From assembly GCA_035048815.1 (NCBI GenBank), contig JAUCBN010000035.1:10552501-10616500 (forward strand): 64,000 nucleotides of DNA, written 5' to 3'. Below the pieces are notes generated by a model. That model was not told where the DNA came from. It worked only from the letters and a program-made list of their open reading frames with translations, and searched no databases. The stretch comes from Abelmoschus esculentus (Eukaryota > Streptophyta > Magnoliopsida > Malvales > Malvaceae). Positions within the stretch are counted from its first letter, which is position 1, and each line of letters starts with the position of its first letter. Positions 22,849 to 36,089 of the stretch are shown one piece after another. Made by a program: the position numbers and the translations under genes.

Positions 22849-25800
22849 ATGGTTGATACAAGACTGGCCTTAGGAGATGAAAGTCCCGAGGGCTCGTCTA
22901 ATGAGAATGAAAGCTTGAAGATGGAACAAAATCCTCCAGTAGAGCGAGAGCCACAATCGGTGGAAGCTGCCCCTGAGTAGGTAGCCCCGGTAATACAAGA
23001 TGTACAAAGGGAATGCCTCTTGAGCATGAAAGGAATGTTTGATCAGTTGATGTCTGACCTAAGGCATGATCGTCCTCCTGCTCCTGCTAATGTCGCACCT
23101 AGGGCACCCATCGAGAAGCTTGCCCGTTACCGGGCCTTTACCTTTACAGGTGTTAATGAGGAGAAGCCCGAAGAGCCTGAATAGTGGTTAGAAAGGACCA
23201 CTCAAATCCTGACCAAGCAATTGCAGTGCTCAGATGAGCATAAGTTGGAATGTGCTATTTCGCTTCTAGCTGATGAAGCCTTGAGCTGGTGGGAGACTAC
23301 AACCTTGACTGTTCCTACCGATTCTGTCACATGGGACTTCTTCGTAGAGGAGTTCAAGAAGAAGTATATTAGTGAACAATACTTGGCCGAAAGGAGAAGA
23401 CGGTTCTTGTATCTGAAGCAGGCCAATAGACCTATTGAGCAGTATGTGGCAGATTTTTGTAAGTATTGTAAATACGGAGCTGAGTACATCAAGACCGAGA
23501 AACAAAAATGTCAGATGTTTATTGATGGGCTGAACGATGAGATGAGCCCCATGTTTACTGCTCTGGGAATTACTAACTTCCAGATTTTAGTCAACCGAGC
23601 CATTGCTACCGAAGCAAAGATGAAAGCTTCGGAAAAGAGAAAGGGTGGAAATAGAGATGATAAGAAACGTAAATGAGAGGATAGATCAGATTGGAAAGTG
23701 AAGAGAACCAAGCAACAAAAAGAGGGCTCCTCAACCTACCGTAATGAGTCCAAAGGTAACTATGTGCCAAGACCTCAGTCGGCCAATAGACCATCTGCCC
23801 CGGTTGCTTCTGTTCATAGCACGGGGAACTCCGGAAAAGCTTCTGCTTGTCAGTATTGTCATAAATTCCACGCTAGTCCTTATCGACTCCAGATGAAGCT
23901 GTGTTATGCATGTGGTGGGTCAGACCACTTTGTTAGGGATTGCCCACAGAACCAAAACAGAGGCATACCCCAGTCTCGTGCCTATCAGAGTCCTCCACCT
24001 CAGAATCGAAATAAGGGCCCGAGACAGGCCCATTCTGGAAATCAGAGTAAAGGAAGAGATCGACAGTCAGCCCCTCCTAGTCAAGGATCTCAAGCTCCTG
24101 CTAGAATATACCATGTTCGTGGTAGAGAGGAGGAAGAGTCTCCCGATGTCATAGCAGGTACTACTGAATTAAATTTGAGTCCTGCATATGCTTTAATAGA
24201 TTCAGGATCTACTCATTCCTTTGTATGTTCTAGAATGCTTGTAAAGGTTATGTTAGAGCTTGAAAATGTTGATAGGGGCCTTGTAGTATCAAACCCAATA
24301 GGAGGAATAATGAATGTCAATCTTGTTTGTAAAGACTCTCCTATCACAATTCGAAATATTCCTTTTCGAATTGACCTATTTGTACTACCGGAATGTGAGT
24401 TTGACCTAATATTAGGACTAGACTGGTTGACCAAACATGAAGCTTGGATCGATTGTCAGAATCGAAGATTGTATCTTCGGGGATTGGGAAAAGAATCGAT
24501 TCTCCTAATTGATAAAAAGCCAACCTCAATCTTTGCTGTAATGGTTATGCAAGATGAATATGACTTCGGATTGCCAAAGATCCCTGTGGTATCCGAGTTT
24601 ATTGATGTATTTCTGGAGGAACTACCTGGTCTTCCTCTAACCAGAGAAGTGGAATTTAGGATTGAAGTCTAGCCTGGGACTAATCCGGTATCGATTGCTC
24701 CTTATAGAATAACACCAATAGAATTGAAAGAACTCAAAAAGCAACTCCAAGAGCTACAAGATAAAGGATTCATTCGATCTAGCTCTTCACCATGGGGTGC
24801 TCCCGTTTTGTTTGTAAAGAAGAAAGACGGTACAATGAGGCTTTGTATTGACTATCGACAATTGAATCGGGTGACCATTAAAAATAAGTACCCATTGCCT
24901 AGGATTGAAGATCTATTTGATCAACTCAAGAATGCTACGGTATTTTCTCGTATTGATCTTCGATCGGGGTACTATCAGATGAGGGTAAGAGAGGAAGATG
25001 TTCCTAAGACGACTTTTAGAACTCGATACGGCCATTTTGAATTCTTGGTGATGCCATTTGGGCTAACCAATGCCCCAGCTACGTTCATGGATCTAATGAA
25101 TCGAATGCTCAGACCTCATCTCGATAAGTTTATGATCGTCTTTATTGATGACATATTGGTGTATTCTCGAAACAAGGAGGAACACTCAGAACACCTCCGG
25201 ATTGTCTTACGGACACTTCGGGAACGACAGATGTTTGCCAAGTTTGCCAAGTGTGAGTTCTGGTTATCGGAGGTGTCATTCCTTGGCCATGTTATCTCGG
25301 CAGAAGGAATCAAAGTTGATGCAAAGAAAGTGCAAACCATTTTGGACTGGAGACCTCCGAGAAACGTTAGTGAGGTTAGAAGTTTTCTTGGTTTAGCCGG
25401 GTATTATAGAAGGTTTGTTAAGGGATTTTCCACTATTGTCTTGCCCTTAACTAAACTTCTAAGGAAAGATAAATTGTTTGAATGGTCAGGGGACCAACAA
25501 AGAAGTTTTGATCAGCTTAAGCAAGCCCTGACTCATGCTTCTGTCCTTATCCAATCGGAATCCGGTAAGGAATTTACGGTGTATAGTGATGCTTCACACT
25601 CGGGACTAGGTTGTGTCCTAATACAGGGAAACAATGTGGTAGCTTATGCATCAAGGCAATTGAAGCCACACGAACTGAACTACCCCACACATGATCTGGA
25701 ATTAGCTGCTATTGTGTTTGCACTCAAGATATGGAGGCATTATTTATATGGTGAAAAATGTTATCTATACACCGATCACAAAAGCCTTAAATACCTCCTA

Positions 25801-27561
25801 ACCTAGAAGGACTTGAATTTGAGACAAAGAAGATGGATGGAATTGCTAAAAGATTACGACTTGGTCATTAATTACCATCCCGGAAAGGCCAATGTGGTGG
25901 CCGATGCTCTTAGTCGTAAACCCACCTTGGGTAAGTTAGTTAATAACCTTGAAATATTAAAAGTTTCCCCTGAATATTCGTATCTGATTTGAAAATTTCC
26001 TTGTAGCCCCAAATTCGATTAATGCTCATCTTCGAGTATACCGAAAGCAAGGATATTTGTCTGAACTTCAGGTTCAGTCTGATCTGATATGATCTTGAGG
26101 ATCAAGGATCTGCAACGGTCTGATTCTGAACTTCAAGCTATTGCATCAAAGCTTGATTCGAAAGCTAATGTCGAATTCTCTCTCAATCCGAATGGATTGC
26201 TCTACTTTAGAGACAGAGTATGTGTACAAAACAATGAGGAACTGAAAAGAGATATCTTGCAAGAAGCGCATCAAAGCTCATTCTCAATCCATCCTGGTTC
26301 TGTTAAGATGTATAAAGATTTGAAGAGCTTGTATTGGTGGCCTGGCATGAAAACAGCCATCACAGACTTTGTATCCCGATGCTTAACTTGTCAAAAGGTT
26401 AAGGCTGAACACCGAGCTCCTACGGGACTACTCCAGCCTATTGAATTGCCTGAATGGAAATGAGATCGGGTAACAATGGATTTTGTTATTGGTTTACCGG
26501 TTACACCGAGAAAGAATGATGCTATTTGGGTGATTGTTGATAGACTCACCAAGTCTACCCACTTTATTCCAGTTCGAAAGAAAATGAGTTCTGAAGCTTT
26601 AGCTGAATTGTATGTCCGTGAGGTGATTCGGTTACATGGCGTACCTACCTCAATTATTTCTGATAGAGATCCTAATTTCACCTCTCGATTTTGGAGGTCT
26701 TTGCAAAGGGCTCTTGGAACTAAAGTGCATCTTAGTACTGCTTTCCACCCGCAGTCCGATGGTCAGTCTGAAAGAGTAATACAAGTGCTGGAAGACATGT
26801 TACGTGCTTGTGTTATAGACTTTGGCAAGAATTGGGAAAAGTCCCTACCCTTAGTGGAATTTGCTTACAATAATAGCTATCAGACATCGATTCAAATGGC
26901 TCCTTTTGAGGCTTTATACGGGAGGAAGTGTAGAACTCCATTGTGTTGGTCTGAATTGGGAGAGAATAAAGTTTTGGGACCTAAAATGATCCGGGAAACG
27001 GAGGAACAAGTTCGGATTATTCATGATCGACTGAAACAAGCCTTCGATAGACAAAAGGCTTATGCAGACTTGAAACGGAGAGACATCCAGCATAATGTGG
27101 GAGATAAGGTCTTCCTAAAGGTTTCCCCTTGGAAGAAAGTCTTCAGATTCGGAAAGAAAGGGAAACTTAGCCCTCGGTTCATTGGACCTTTTGAGATCAT
27201 TGAAAGGATTGGCCCAGTGGCCTATCGACTTGCACTCCCCAGTGAATTTGACAAGATACACAATATTTTCCATGTTTCTATGTTAAGAAGGTATCGATCT
27301 GACCCTTCTCATGTCTTGGAACCGAAAAAACTAGAGTTGAATCCCGATTTGTCCTATGAAGAGGAACCGGTTTAGATACTTGATCGAGAAGTTAAAAGAC
27401 TTCGCAACAAGAACGTTCCCTTAGTAAAAGTTCTTTGGAGGAATCACAAGAAAGAAGAAGCTACTTGGGAACCCGAGGACACGATGAAAGCCCAATATCC
27501 GCAACTATTCCCATCAGGTAAATTCGAGGGCGAATTTCTTTTAAGGAGGGGAGAATTGTAA
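22849..27561 (+). pseudogene. G1 gag-pol polyprotein, interrupted by stops
   Basis: A single frame of 1571 codons from ATG 22849 to TAA 27559-27561. Visible in order: a Gag core (WWETTTLTV region near 23290); a zinc knuckle CYACGGSDHFVRDC (23902-23943); aspartic protease LIDSGSTHSF (24199 codes the Asp); reverse transcriptase with FIDDILVYS at 25141; RNase H YSDAS near 25583; the integrase zinc-binding region (H-x-H..CLTC, 26269-26390); the catalytic core with D at 26479 and SDRDP near 26660; and a chromodomain-like WRNHKKEEATWEP tail near 27435. In-frame stops are at 22978, 23182, 23674, 24670, 25804, 26461 and 27373. A stretch at about 25985-26088 with stops at 25990, 26020, 26062 and 26080 is open only in the next frame, as two compensating indels would cause. 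Most single stops are what C-to-T or G-to-A change makes from CAG, CGA or TGG. The copy is not functional. Confidence 0.93.
27543..27556 (+). promoter_or_regulatory. G1 polypurine tract
   Basis: AAGGAGGGGAGAAT abuts the TG of the 3' LTR, the expected primer for plus-strand DNA synthesis. It is also translated as the end of the gag-pol frame. Confidence 0.85.
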
Positions 27562-29362
27562 CACCCCTAAAATCGGGCTAGTAAAATGAATCGAATTAAT
27601 TGCGGGATTAAACCAAACCTTGTAACACTTAGACGAAGTGAGGGACTAAATCGAATTGAAAATGGAATAGAAAGATTACATGGTGAATGTTAGACTTCCC
27701 TAAACTATCCTCAGTAATTAACCAAGCTTAGGCAATTCATTAAGGGTGATATAGTCTTTTCTCACTTAAAATAATCAAAAAAAAGGGAAGAAATCAGCCC
27801 CCATCTCTCCCATTCTTCTTCATTCACGTTAGAAGCAAGAAAGGAGAGGGGAGAAGGCTTTCATGGTGGCTTGAAGGAGGGAGCTCAAATTCCATGCATG
27901 TTTAAGCATTTGGGTTAGGAAATTGAATCTAAAGACCCCGGTAAGCTTTTCTACCTTAACCGAAATTTAGGGTTTGAAGATTTGGGGTTTTTGATATTGT
28001 ATGATACATTGTGTTAGATTAAGGTGTTAGAAACCCAAATTTGGTGATAATGTTGCTTGGGGATTAGTTGTTAGAGCATGAATGTTAAGTTGAGAAGCTT
28101 GAATTAGGGATTCTCCTAAATGCATTATGTGGGTTGATTGAGTTGATAACAAGGTGAAACTAGAGATTAGTTGAGGTTAAAATTATGATTAAAGGTGCTG
28201 GAAATTGTAAGAATAAGGTCGGATTTGAAAATTGGACTAATGGATTGAAAGTTAGCCGAAAATGGCCTAAAAATGCTATTCCGGGTAGCTATCTTTGAGA
28301 ATTTCCCTAGGACGGGATTTAAGGAGCTTATAGCTGAAACTTTGGATAATGATACTCATGTATACCTAGTTTAAGAGGAAATTTAAGGAACTTAAATCTG
28401 AGTCCAGTAGAGAAAGATATACGCGTTGCCGTAAGGCTACCCGAGCAGTCCTAGAAATCCAGCCATGTCTGTTTCGGATGAATTCTGGAGCTGATCGATT
28501 AGGAATAAAAATGTAGGGTTAATTCTACCTTGTAGAGGGTTCTTCTAGATTTCCAAAGAGGTAAAGTGAACTTAAATCGGACATCGGAGCTAGGAGATAT
28601 GACCGTTTCGCTAAAGGATAGCAAAACTGTCCGTAACAAACAGATACACATGTTTATTCTTGTTAAGTCTAATATTGCTTAGATTAAATGATTGAATGTG
28701 TGTCCTAATGAATGGTACATGTATATGGATTGTTAGATAACCCGAGAGAAGAAATCAACGAGGAGCAAGAGAGGCTCGAAGCATCAAGGAAAAGAGGCAA
28801 AGGGGTTGTGATCTACAACCCTTAATAGCTTGGAAACATTGTGAGTGTGGCAACCCTTGGGGTTAGGACCTAGGGTCCTAACCACTCTTTTTCTTATTTG
28901 AATTAATATATCATGTAAATGGACTAATCGAATATCCGGTAAAAAGGGAAGGAGGCTAATGTTAAATGACTTGCTTGCTAGATTATAGGTATTAGCTTAG
29001 CTCATATGCATTGCTTGGAAATGCCAAAGTATGTATGGCACGCGGCTATGGATGCCAGGTACGTAAATCATGCATAGAGCATGTATTGGTGATGCGACAT
29101 ATTGTTGATAACATGGTATACATGTTAATTGTCATGCATTGATTGATATACTTGCCTTGGATATTTCCACATGATGACATGATTGAATTGCTATAAACAA
29201 ATTGAAAGAAGTATTGTAATTGCCTTGTATCAACATGTAAGTGACACTTGTTCTTGGTAATGTGAACTTAATAACATAAATGGATATTAAAATGTTATTG
29301 AGCCTTGGTCTATAGTCGGTCATAGGTTGCACGGCATGCCTAGGGTCTTGAGCTCATTGTCT

Positions 29363-29532
29363 AGTGCTACGACACTCATGTTTAGTACTTCGGTACTCTT
29401 GTTGGTACTATGGGTACCGTATTTTGGTGGTGAGTCACCAATTGTTAGATACCATGGGTATCTCTTGATAGTACCTTTGTGGTACTCATGTTAGTGCCTT
29501 TGTGGTACTCATGTTAGTGTCTTCGTGACACT
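29363..29532 (+). repeat. Array of eight short inverted repeats, G1 3' LTR
   Basis: Same array as at 20611-20803 but with only one copy of the G.U-type AGTGCC..GGTACT unit instead of two. Every other stem is unchanged. Confidence 0.85.
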
Positions 29533-30785
29533 CTTGTTGACTCGTTACCGTGTCCTTCTATACCAAGGCATCACCCGAATGTAAATTGAAAGATTAAAAG
29601 TTCAAATGTGACTTATACTTACACGTAATGACTTGAATGTTATTGACACTTGATCATGCATTGGCATTAGCTATAGAAATGTAATTGATGCTAAGTGTAG
29701 CACTTGAATGTAACATGGTTATTGATATTGAAATGTTCATATGGCTATAGGTAGCCCTTGAAATGGATTACTCAATGATGGCATGAGAATTGAAAAATGA
29801 CTAATGAGATAGGAGCATTAATGTTATGCTAGCTTGAGCATATAGACCATGATATGATACGAATGACATAAATGTTAACTATGAGAGCATTTTGCTATGA
29901 TATTTGGTTATTGTTGATTTGTGCATTGATAGACCATTTGCCATGAATTAAATCGTATGTTTAATTGAACCATGATATATCTTGTTATTGCATCATGTCT
30001 AATTTGGTTAGACTAGGGTCACCTCACTAAGTACTTCTTTGTACTTACACTCCCTTTGTTTCCTCCTTCCCAAACAACAGGTTCACGTGTCAAAGAGGTA
30101 GATCAAGCTTGATTCGGAGCAAGGGCACAAAGCAAGCAAGAGTATGGTATCTTGTATTTTGATTAACTCCTAGTATGGTGGCATTAGTGAACTTATTTTG
30201 TTAGTTCATGCATTTGAGGCCTTGGCCCATGTTTTGTATATATTTGTGCATATGACTTGGTTTGTAAGCCATAAGGCATCACTATACTTAGTTAGCCTTT
30301 GATATGGTTGAGGATTGCTCATGGAGCCTTAGCTAGGGTGATGTATGTTAATATGCAAATGACAAGTCCTATGGTTTAACATGTAGGTCATGAGGTCAAG
30401 GTAGGATTAGCTAATGGTCATGAACATTATGCAATGGTTAGGTTGTTAATTGGAGTCTACACATGTTAAATTGATCCCTTAAGGTTAGAGATGGTCTAAG
30501 GTTGCACCTAGAGAGACCCTTGACACATGCATATGGTAGGTGTGCATGCATTTAAAAAAAAAAGGTGAATTTAGTTGATTGTCATGGAGTAAAAATGAAA
30601 TAACATAAGTGTTAGATTGTTCAATGGCGAAATTAATGATACTAGACTTAGTAAGTGGTCTAGGTAAGTTGTCAGGGTTGCCTAGGTATTGGATATGTCC
30701 CTTAATGGTTTAGGGGTGAAATAGATTTAATGTAAGCCTATGGAAATGTGTCTAAGTATTTAAAAGCTTGAAATTGCCCATTTCG

Positions 30786-31072
30786 AGCAGGGGTATCGAT
30801 AACTCTAGCTTGGGTATCGATACCACCCTTGGCAGAAAGTTTTGGTACCGATGCTTGTTTCGATACCAACCTTTCATGCCTTAAGCCTTGAATTCATTAG
30901 GATAGCCAGTATCGATACCTGGATCGATACTGGAGCTTCTAGAAAGTTTTGGTACCGATGCTTGTATCGAAACAGGCTCCCCAGCCTTGGTCAACGAGTC
31001 AACGTAAGCAACCTGTATCGGAACCAGAATCGATACCCTTGTTCCGATACCTTCCTATAGGGGTATCTATAC
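30786..31072 (+). repeat. TCGATAC cluster, G1 3' LTR
   Basis: Counterpart of 22050-22340. Several motif copies keep the CpG that is lost in the 5' LTR; one (GGGGTATCTATAC near 31060) is changed the other way. Confidence 0.8.
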
Positions 31073-31428
31073 TTATAGCTAATGAAGTTAAATTTGGCTA
31101 ATAAAAATTGACTTGATCGATAAAATATCCTAAGGGTGATTAAATAAATTGAATTGAGATCTATAACAAGACTTGAATTGATAGTACATTAACGTTGAAT
31201 TGTGAGATCGAATTGGAATGATAGTTAGTTCACAATTAATGAGTATAATCGAAATCGAAAAATTTTAAATAGCCCCAAACATTGATAGATATTACATTTA
31301 ATCGTCTTGAATTGATTTACAAATTATCGAAATGTTTTATAATTGAACTCAAGTTAGTCCAAATTACAAGTTAGAATGACCGGTCGACGCCTCCGTCTCC
31401 TAACCCGGGGCGAGGGTGTCACAGAATT

Positions 31429-34375
31429 AAATTTAAAAATATTTTATATTAAACATGCTCATGGAAATACTGAAGGAACTGCTTTTTTCTTTTAACAAGA
31501 AAAATAAAGTTAAGAAAAACTTAAACTATTAATATTTATAGATTTGGTGAAGCCTGGGGTAATTTTCTATGCCCGTCTATATAGTGCTGAAATCTACGGG
31601 TAAAAAAAACATATTTTTTATCTTACAGGATTGGGATGGACTTACGAATGTAATTGTATTTCTTAAAAATTTTAATTTTTTATATTTTATATATATTTTA
31701 TAATTTATATTAATAATTTAATTTTATATCCTTTAAACTTTTATAATTGTATATTCACTATATTTTTAATATAATTTTTTAATAATTTATATCTTTTTAT
31801 ATAAAATTTTAAATTCAGTCTTTTATTTAAATTTTGTATGTATTTGATTCTAATCTTTTGATCCTAAAAATGATCATCCTACTAATAGGTAGGAAGAGAG
31901 AAGAGCAAAGATGATGAGAAGAGTAAAAGAGAGATTAAATTTATAGAAAATTAAAATATTAAGGATGATTTTAAAGAATTAAGATAAAATTAAAATAAAA
32001 TATACAGTTTGAGATTAAATGTGTTGTTGAATTTTTTTAATTATCATATATCAATCGTTAAATTTTTAATGATATTTCACTAATTTTCTTTCAGTAGGTT
32101 GTGAGAGTAGTTTATGATTTAAAATATTCATAGGAGTAAAAAAAAACAATTAACTCAACAAATAATATCGAATTAAATAATTATTTATATATTTATTTTT
32201 AAAATAAATTTTTAATTTATTCAAGATAATTTATATAAATTCTTACTCTATCGACAAATATATAATTATATAAATTTTTATTCAATTAATAAAAATTAAT
32301 TTTATATGAATTATTACCTGATCTCGATCTTATATTTAACTTTTATAAAAATTATAAAAAATTATATAAGACAATATTTTAATTATACCCTAAAATATTG
32401 CACCCGTTCTATGTGACACAGGACAAAGCGAAGACATTTCTTGTTGTAAACTATAAATTCTGTCGGTTCGATTTTTTATTAAAATATGAATTAATCGGTA
32501 ACCTATGTTTTTTAAAAAGAAAATCGAAATTGAAATCGAATCGTATAAAAATTAAAATCAAGAATTGAATTTTGTGGTTCGGTTCGGTTAAAACTTACGA
32601 TTTTAACAATTTTTTTAATTTAAAAAAATAAGAAAAATAAAATATTTATTAGACCTTTCATCGATTTATTTTTTCATTAACAACATGAAAACACATGTCT
32701 TGAGCCCTTGAAAAATCTAAGATTTCTATAAGAATTAAAAAAATAACAATGATTATAAAAGAAACAATATATCTGAAAAATAAATCATAAAAAATATTTA
32801 TTTAATTGATATACACTCAATGATTTTATATCACCAAACTAAATATATATCTTGTATTGTTTGATTAAAGACAAACTCAAATATTTTATGTAATAAAATA
32901 ATCATAAATCATAAATAATAAATATTATAAAAATATATTCGAATTTGAAACACAATATCTAATCAATTTAATATTATAAAATTATATCTAAATATTTTAA
33001 GAGACCAATTTAAAAAATAAATCTAAATATTTCAAGAGGCTATCTTTAAAATATATTTTATATGGGTCATAGTATTTTTTTTAATTCGGATTGATATGAA
33101 ATAAACGAGTTATATATGAAAAACTCAAAACCAAATCGAACTATAAAATTTGAATTTTAAACCGAACCGAATTGCATAGCTCAGTTCAAATCGATTTTTC
33201 GGTTTCGTTGCTTATCCCTAACAAAGTTACAATGGAAATCGTATAATATAAAAAAAAATATTTTAATGTTTGATTGAATAATTATTTTAGTTTATAATTT
33301 TTAAAATATTTTAATTTTTTATTTTATCTAAATTTAAAATGGTTTTAATGTAAATGAAAACTTTTTATCAATTAATAGTAAATAATTTAAAATAACATAA
33401 AAAACATAAGTAATAGTACACGTTGACAAATATTATTATATAAATAAATATATTAACCTGATAGCATGATATACTTGTCAAAAAATAAATTTTTATAATT
33501 ATTTTTTAATTAATGTATCATTTTAAATTATTTAATTAACTATCAATTTTCTCATAAAATTTGACTCTTAATATTATCAAATGAATCCCTTCACATTTTT
33601 CAAAATGGAATCGAATCCTACTTGAAAAAGAATAATACAAGAGGATGTTTTGGTTTCTTTTGTTATCAAATATATTCAGATAATTCATTTGTTTTTTGTT
33701 TTTCTGAAGACATGAAAGTTTTACATTATTTTGTGAAAGTTTTTTTATTTATATTTGAATCTTAGAACCATCTTTTCATTAATTTTAGGTTTGATTCCCA
33801 TTTTTTTTTAAGAATGTTAGTTTAATATTATTAATGAAAATTGTTATAAAAAAATCTCTCCAAGCGTTCAAAACAAAAATTTAAAACACAAAAAGACAAT
33901 AGTAAACATGTAAAATAAAAAAGTGGAAAAACAAAGTTAAGAATAAACCTTCTTCAACACTATCAGCAACCATCATCTTGAAACAACTCTCTGAGTCAAG
34001 AGCGAGCTAAATCGATGGCATGCAGATAGTGGTGAAAGAAATTAGATCGGTTATAAGATTGAGTATTCGTTTTGATTAAGCTTTTCAAGAAGCAATTCCT
34101 TCAACAATTTTTTTTCATAATTACTTGAAGTGAATCACTCCGATCTGAATGGAGAATGCATTCCACAACTTTCGGCGATTCCTTGATCCAAACTTTTTGA
34201 CAATTAAAGTAACATCCTTCTTTCTTCAAATATGTTCCGCTTCGTTTTGATGACGTCGAACATGTGTAAATATAATTTTTTTCAAAATCATGGTTCCTTC
34301 TTTTGATATTTCTAGTTAATCCAAATGTTTTTGAGAGGTCAATTGCAGAACTATTTATTTTGTTGATGACATTAA
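31429..34375. other. AT-rich intergenic DNA with MITE remnants
   Basis: About 31880-32075 is the inverted counterpart of about 18540-18735. About 32460-33220 is rich in CGGTTCGGTT and CCGAACCGAA phrases. About 33880-34375 has no recognisable content; an open minus-strand frame at 34101-34505 overlaps the Copia LTR end and matches nothing I know. Confidence 0.45.
32460..33220. mobile_element. hAT-like non-autonomous element, second family (partial)
   Basis: Pseudo-palindromic phrases TCGGTTCGATTTTTT and TTCGGTTCGGTT on the left answer ACCGAACCGAATT and CGATTTTTCGGTTTCG on the right. The right end GCTTATCCCTA, read on the opposite strand as TAGGGATAAGC, looks like a hAT terminal repeat. I could not find the matching left end, so the left limit is approximate. 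Confidence 0.4.
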
Positions 34376-35536
34376 TGGTAGGCTTGAAAGGGCTCGATGC
34401 ACAATCAATTAAATTTGTCAAGTGGTAGAGAAGTGACAATTTGGGTGGTTTTATGGTGAAAGCGAAAAGATAAACAATGAATACAAAGGATTTGTAGTGG
34501 TTCAAACTTCTAACACAAGTCCTACATCCACTACCTTAGCTCACCACTAAGGATTTTCTAAATTCACTAAGAATTTCGTCCTTTTGAGGCTAAAGGGTTA
34601 ACCTTACAACCTTGATTCAATTCCCGAATCAAGCATCTAAAGTTCACAATCCGAATTTTGGGAAACCTTTTAACTAGAGAAAAACTGAAGCAAACTTGTA
34701 ATCTTTATAACAAGGTGTATGTTTTCAATCTAAGCTCTCACCCAATTCCTAATACATTTGAGCATACATATATATTTAAGTTCACAAGTGTTTGTCTACC
34801 CAACTAATAGGAATTTAAGCTCTAAGACAATTTTTTCATCATATGTTGTTAACAATAGAATCAATAGTCTTCTCTTGATGCTTGAGACATTCATTTATCA
34901 TCCCAATAGAGCTTCTAGCCATTGATGATCATTGAGATTGATTTAAAGACGTTTGAGCTGATTTCCGAGCCAATTTTATGCTTATGGTGCATATGGTATT
35001 GAACCGCGTGATAGTCGTTTTGATACTGCCACTTTGGGAAATAGCTGTTCGATCAACAATAAATGATTGATATCAAAATGCTTGTGAGGAGTATCGAAAC
35101 ACTCATGTTTATCGTATCAAAACAGTTAAAGCCTATTCTGATATGGCTCCTACCCGTTGGGGGTTTATAAAGTCTTTAGGTTTTTTCACAAAACCATTAG
35201 AGGTGTATCAAAACACCTAAAACTAGTTTTGATACTAGCGTATCGAAATGAGTGTTTGTTGTATCGAAACCAAAATTCAAAGTGACAAACTATATCGAAA
35301 CAGTCCAATACTGTATTGATACACCTGTGTATTTTTTTACTCTAAAAAGCTTAGCGGTATTGAAATGCTTGGGTCATCCTCTTTGGCTTCTTTAAAAATA
35401 TTTGAAACACATTTAAAAACTTTAGAAAATACCACAAACTTATTTCAAGTTGTTTGGACTTAAAACTATTTTTAAAATCTTTTCAAATTAGACCAAAATT
35501 ATTTTTTAATTATTATATCAAAACATTAGTTTTACA
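34376..35536 (-). mobile_element. Copia 3' LTR (minus strand), 1161 bp
   Basis: On the minus strand it starts TGTAAAAC at 35536, right after the purine tract AAAAGGGGGAGAT, and ends near ACCA at 34376. The same LTR, in the other orientation and interrupted, is at 1395-4213. It carries a TCGATAC cluster (34990-35360) and the AGGACGAAATTCTTAG block near 34575. The long purine tract and LTR size fit a SIRE/Maximus- or Tork-like Copia element, which is inference. Confidence 0.7.
34990..35360 (-). repeat. TCGATAC-type cluster in the Copia LTR
   Basis: Many copies of GTATCGAAAC, GTATCAAAAC and TTTTGATAC occur here. Several have TCAAAAC in place of TCGAAAC, the pattern expected from loss of methylated CpG. 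Confidence 0.65.
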
Positions 35537-36089
35537 ATCTCCCCCTTTTGATATAATAAAACCAACTTAATTTTTTTGAGATTACTCCCCTTTGTGAAAT
35601 AAAACTTGAATAAGAGAATTAAAGATTCAATGTCAATTAAAGTTCTCTCTTATTCATTTGAAACTTTTGAAAAGCAATTTTTTACAATAGTCTTTCTCTT
35701 TTTTTATATAAAAAATGGTTCAAAACAAAGTTTTAAAATCTTTAAACCTCATAACATAGGAGAGTTTTAAAATGTCAATTATTAAAAAAAATTGAAATGA
35801 AATACCAAAAGTTAGTTTTTGAAAACAAAAGGACCCTTACTCAATGCATCAAACAATGATTAGTCCAACAAATATAATATGCTAGTTGAATTAAAAGAAT
35901 AAACAAATAAAAACAAAATTTAACTAAAATTTACCACACTTGAATAAAGGTATTATGTAAAACATTTCTTCTTCAAGTGTCCTCTTTATGTGTATGAAGC
36001 TCCCCCTTAATGTTTCACTTTGTAGGTCATACCTCCATCACACCTAAAATAAGTCAATCAAGTAATTTTTGGTATCCAACCCTTGAATC
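35537..36089 (-). mobile_element. 3' internal untranslated part of the Copia element
   Basis: The polypurine tract is at 35537-35550 (plus strand AATCTCCCCCTTTT). A second such tract (GCTCCCCCTTAA near 36000) lies further inside. No coding sequence remains. The block ends where G2 LTR homology begins, about 36090, so the Copia element is cut off there. Confidence 0.55.

Larger units (their letters stand above)
18804..31423 (+). mobile_element. Complete Ty3/Gypsy chromovirus-like retrotransposon (G1)
   Basis: The element has two LTRs of 3891 and 3867 bp in direct orientation, each beginning TGTAACACCCC and ending GTGTCACA. The 4862-bp internal region has a tRNA-iMet primer site, one gag-pol frame and a polypurine tract. 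The target duplication GAATT is perfect (18799-18803 and 31424-31428). In the first ~520 bp I count nine substitutions and a 1-bp indel between the LTRs, so the insertion is recent in plant terms. The order protease, reverse transcriptase, RNase H, integrase, with a chromodomain-like tail, plus long LTRs, fits the Tekay/Del group of chromoviruses; that lineage name is inference. The coding frame is broken by many stops, so this copy cannot encode its own proteins. Confidence 0.95.
27557..31423 (+). repeat. G1 3' LTR (3867 bp)
   Basis: Near-identical to 18804-22694. It supplies the gag-pol stop codon a few bases after its start. It carries the same TCGATAC cluster (30786-31072) and a hairpin array with one fewer unit (29363-29532). 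Confidence 0.95.

Noticed and set aside
34101..34505. 134-codon minus-strand frame
   Set aside because: It crosses the end of the Copia LTR into flank, and no domain is recognisable. Treated as chance or as the tail of an unknown remnant.
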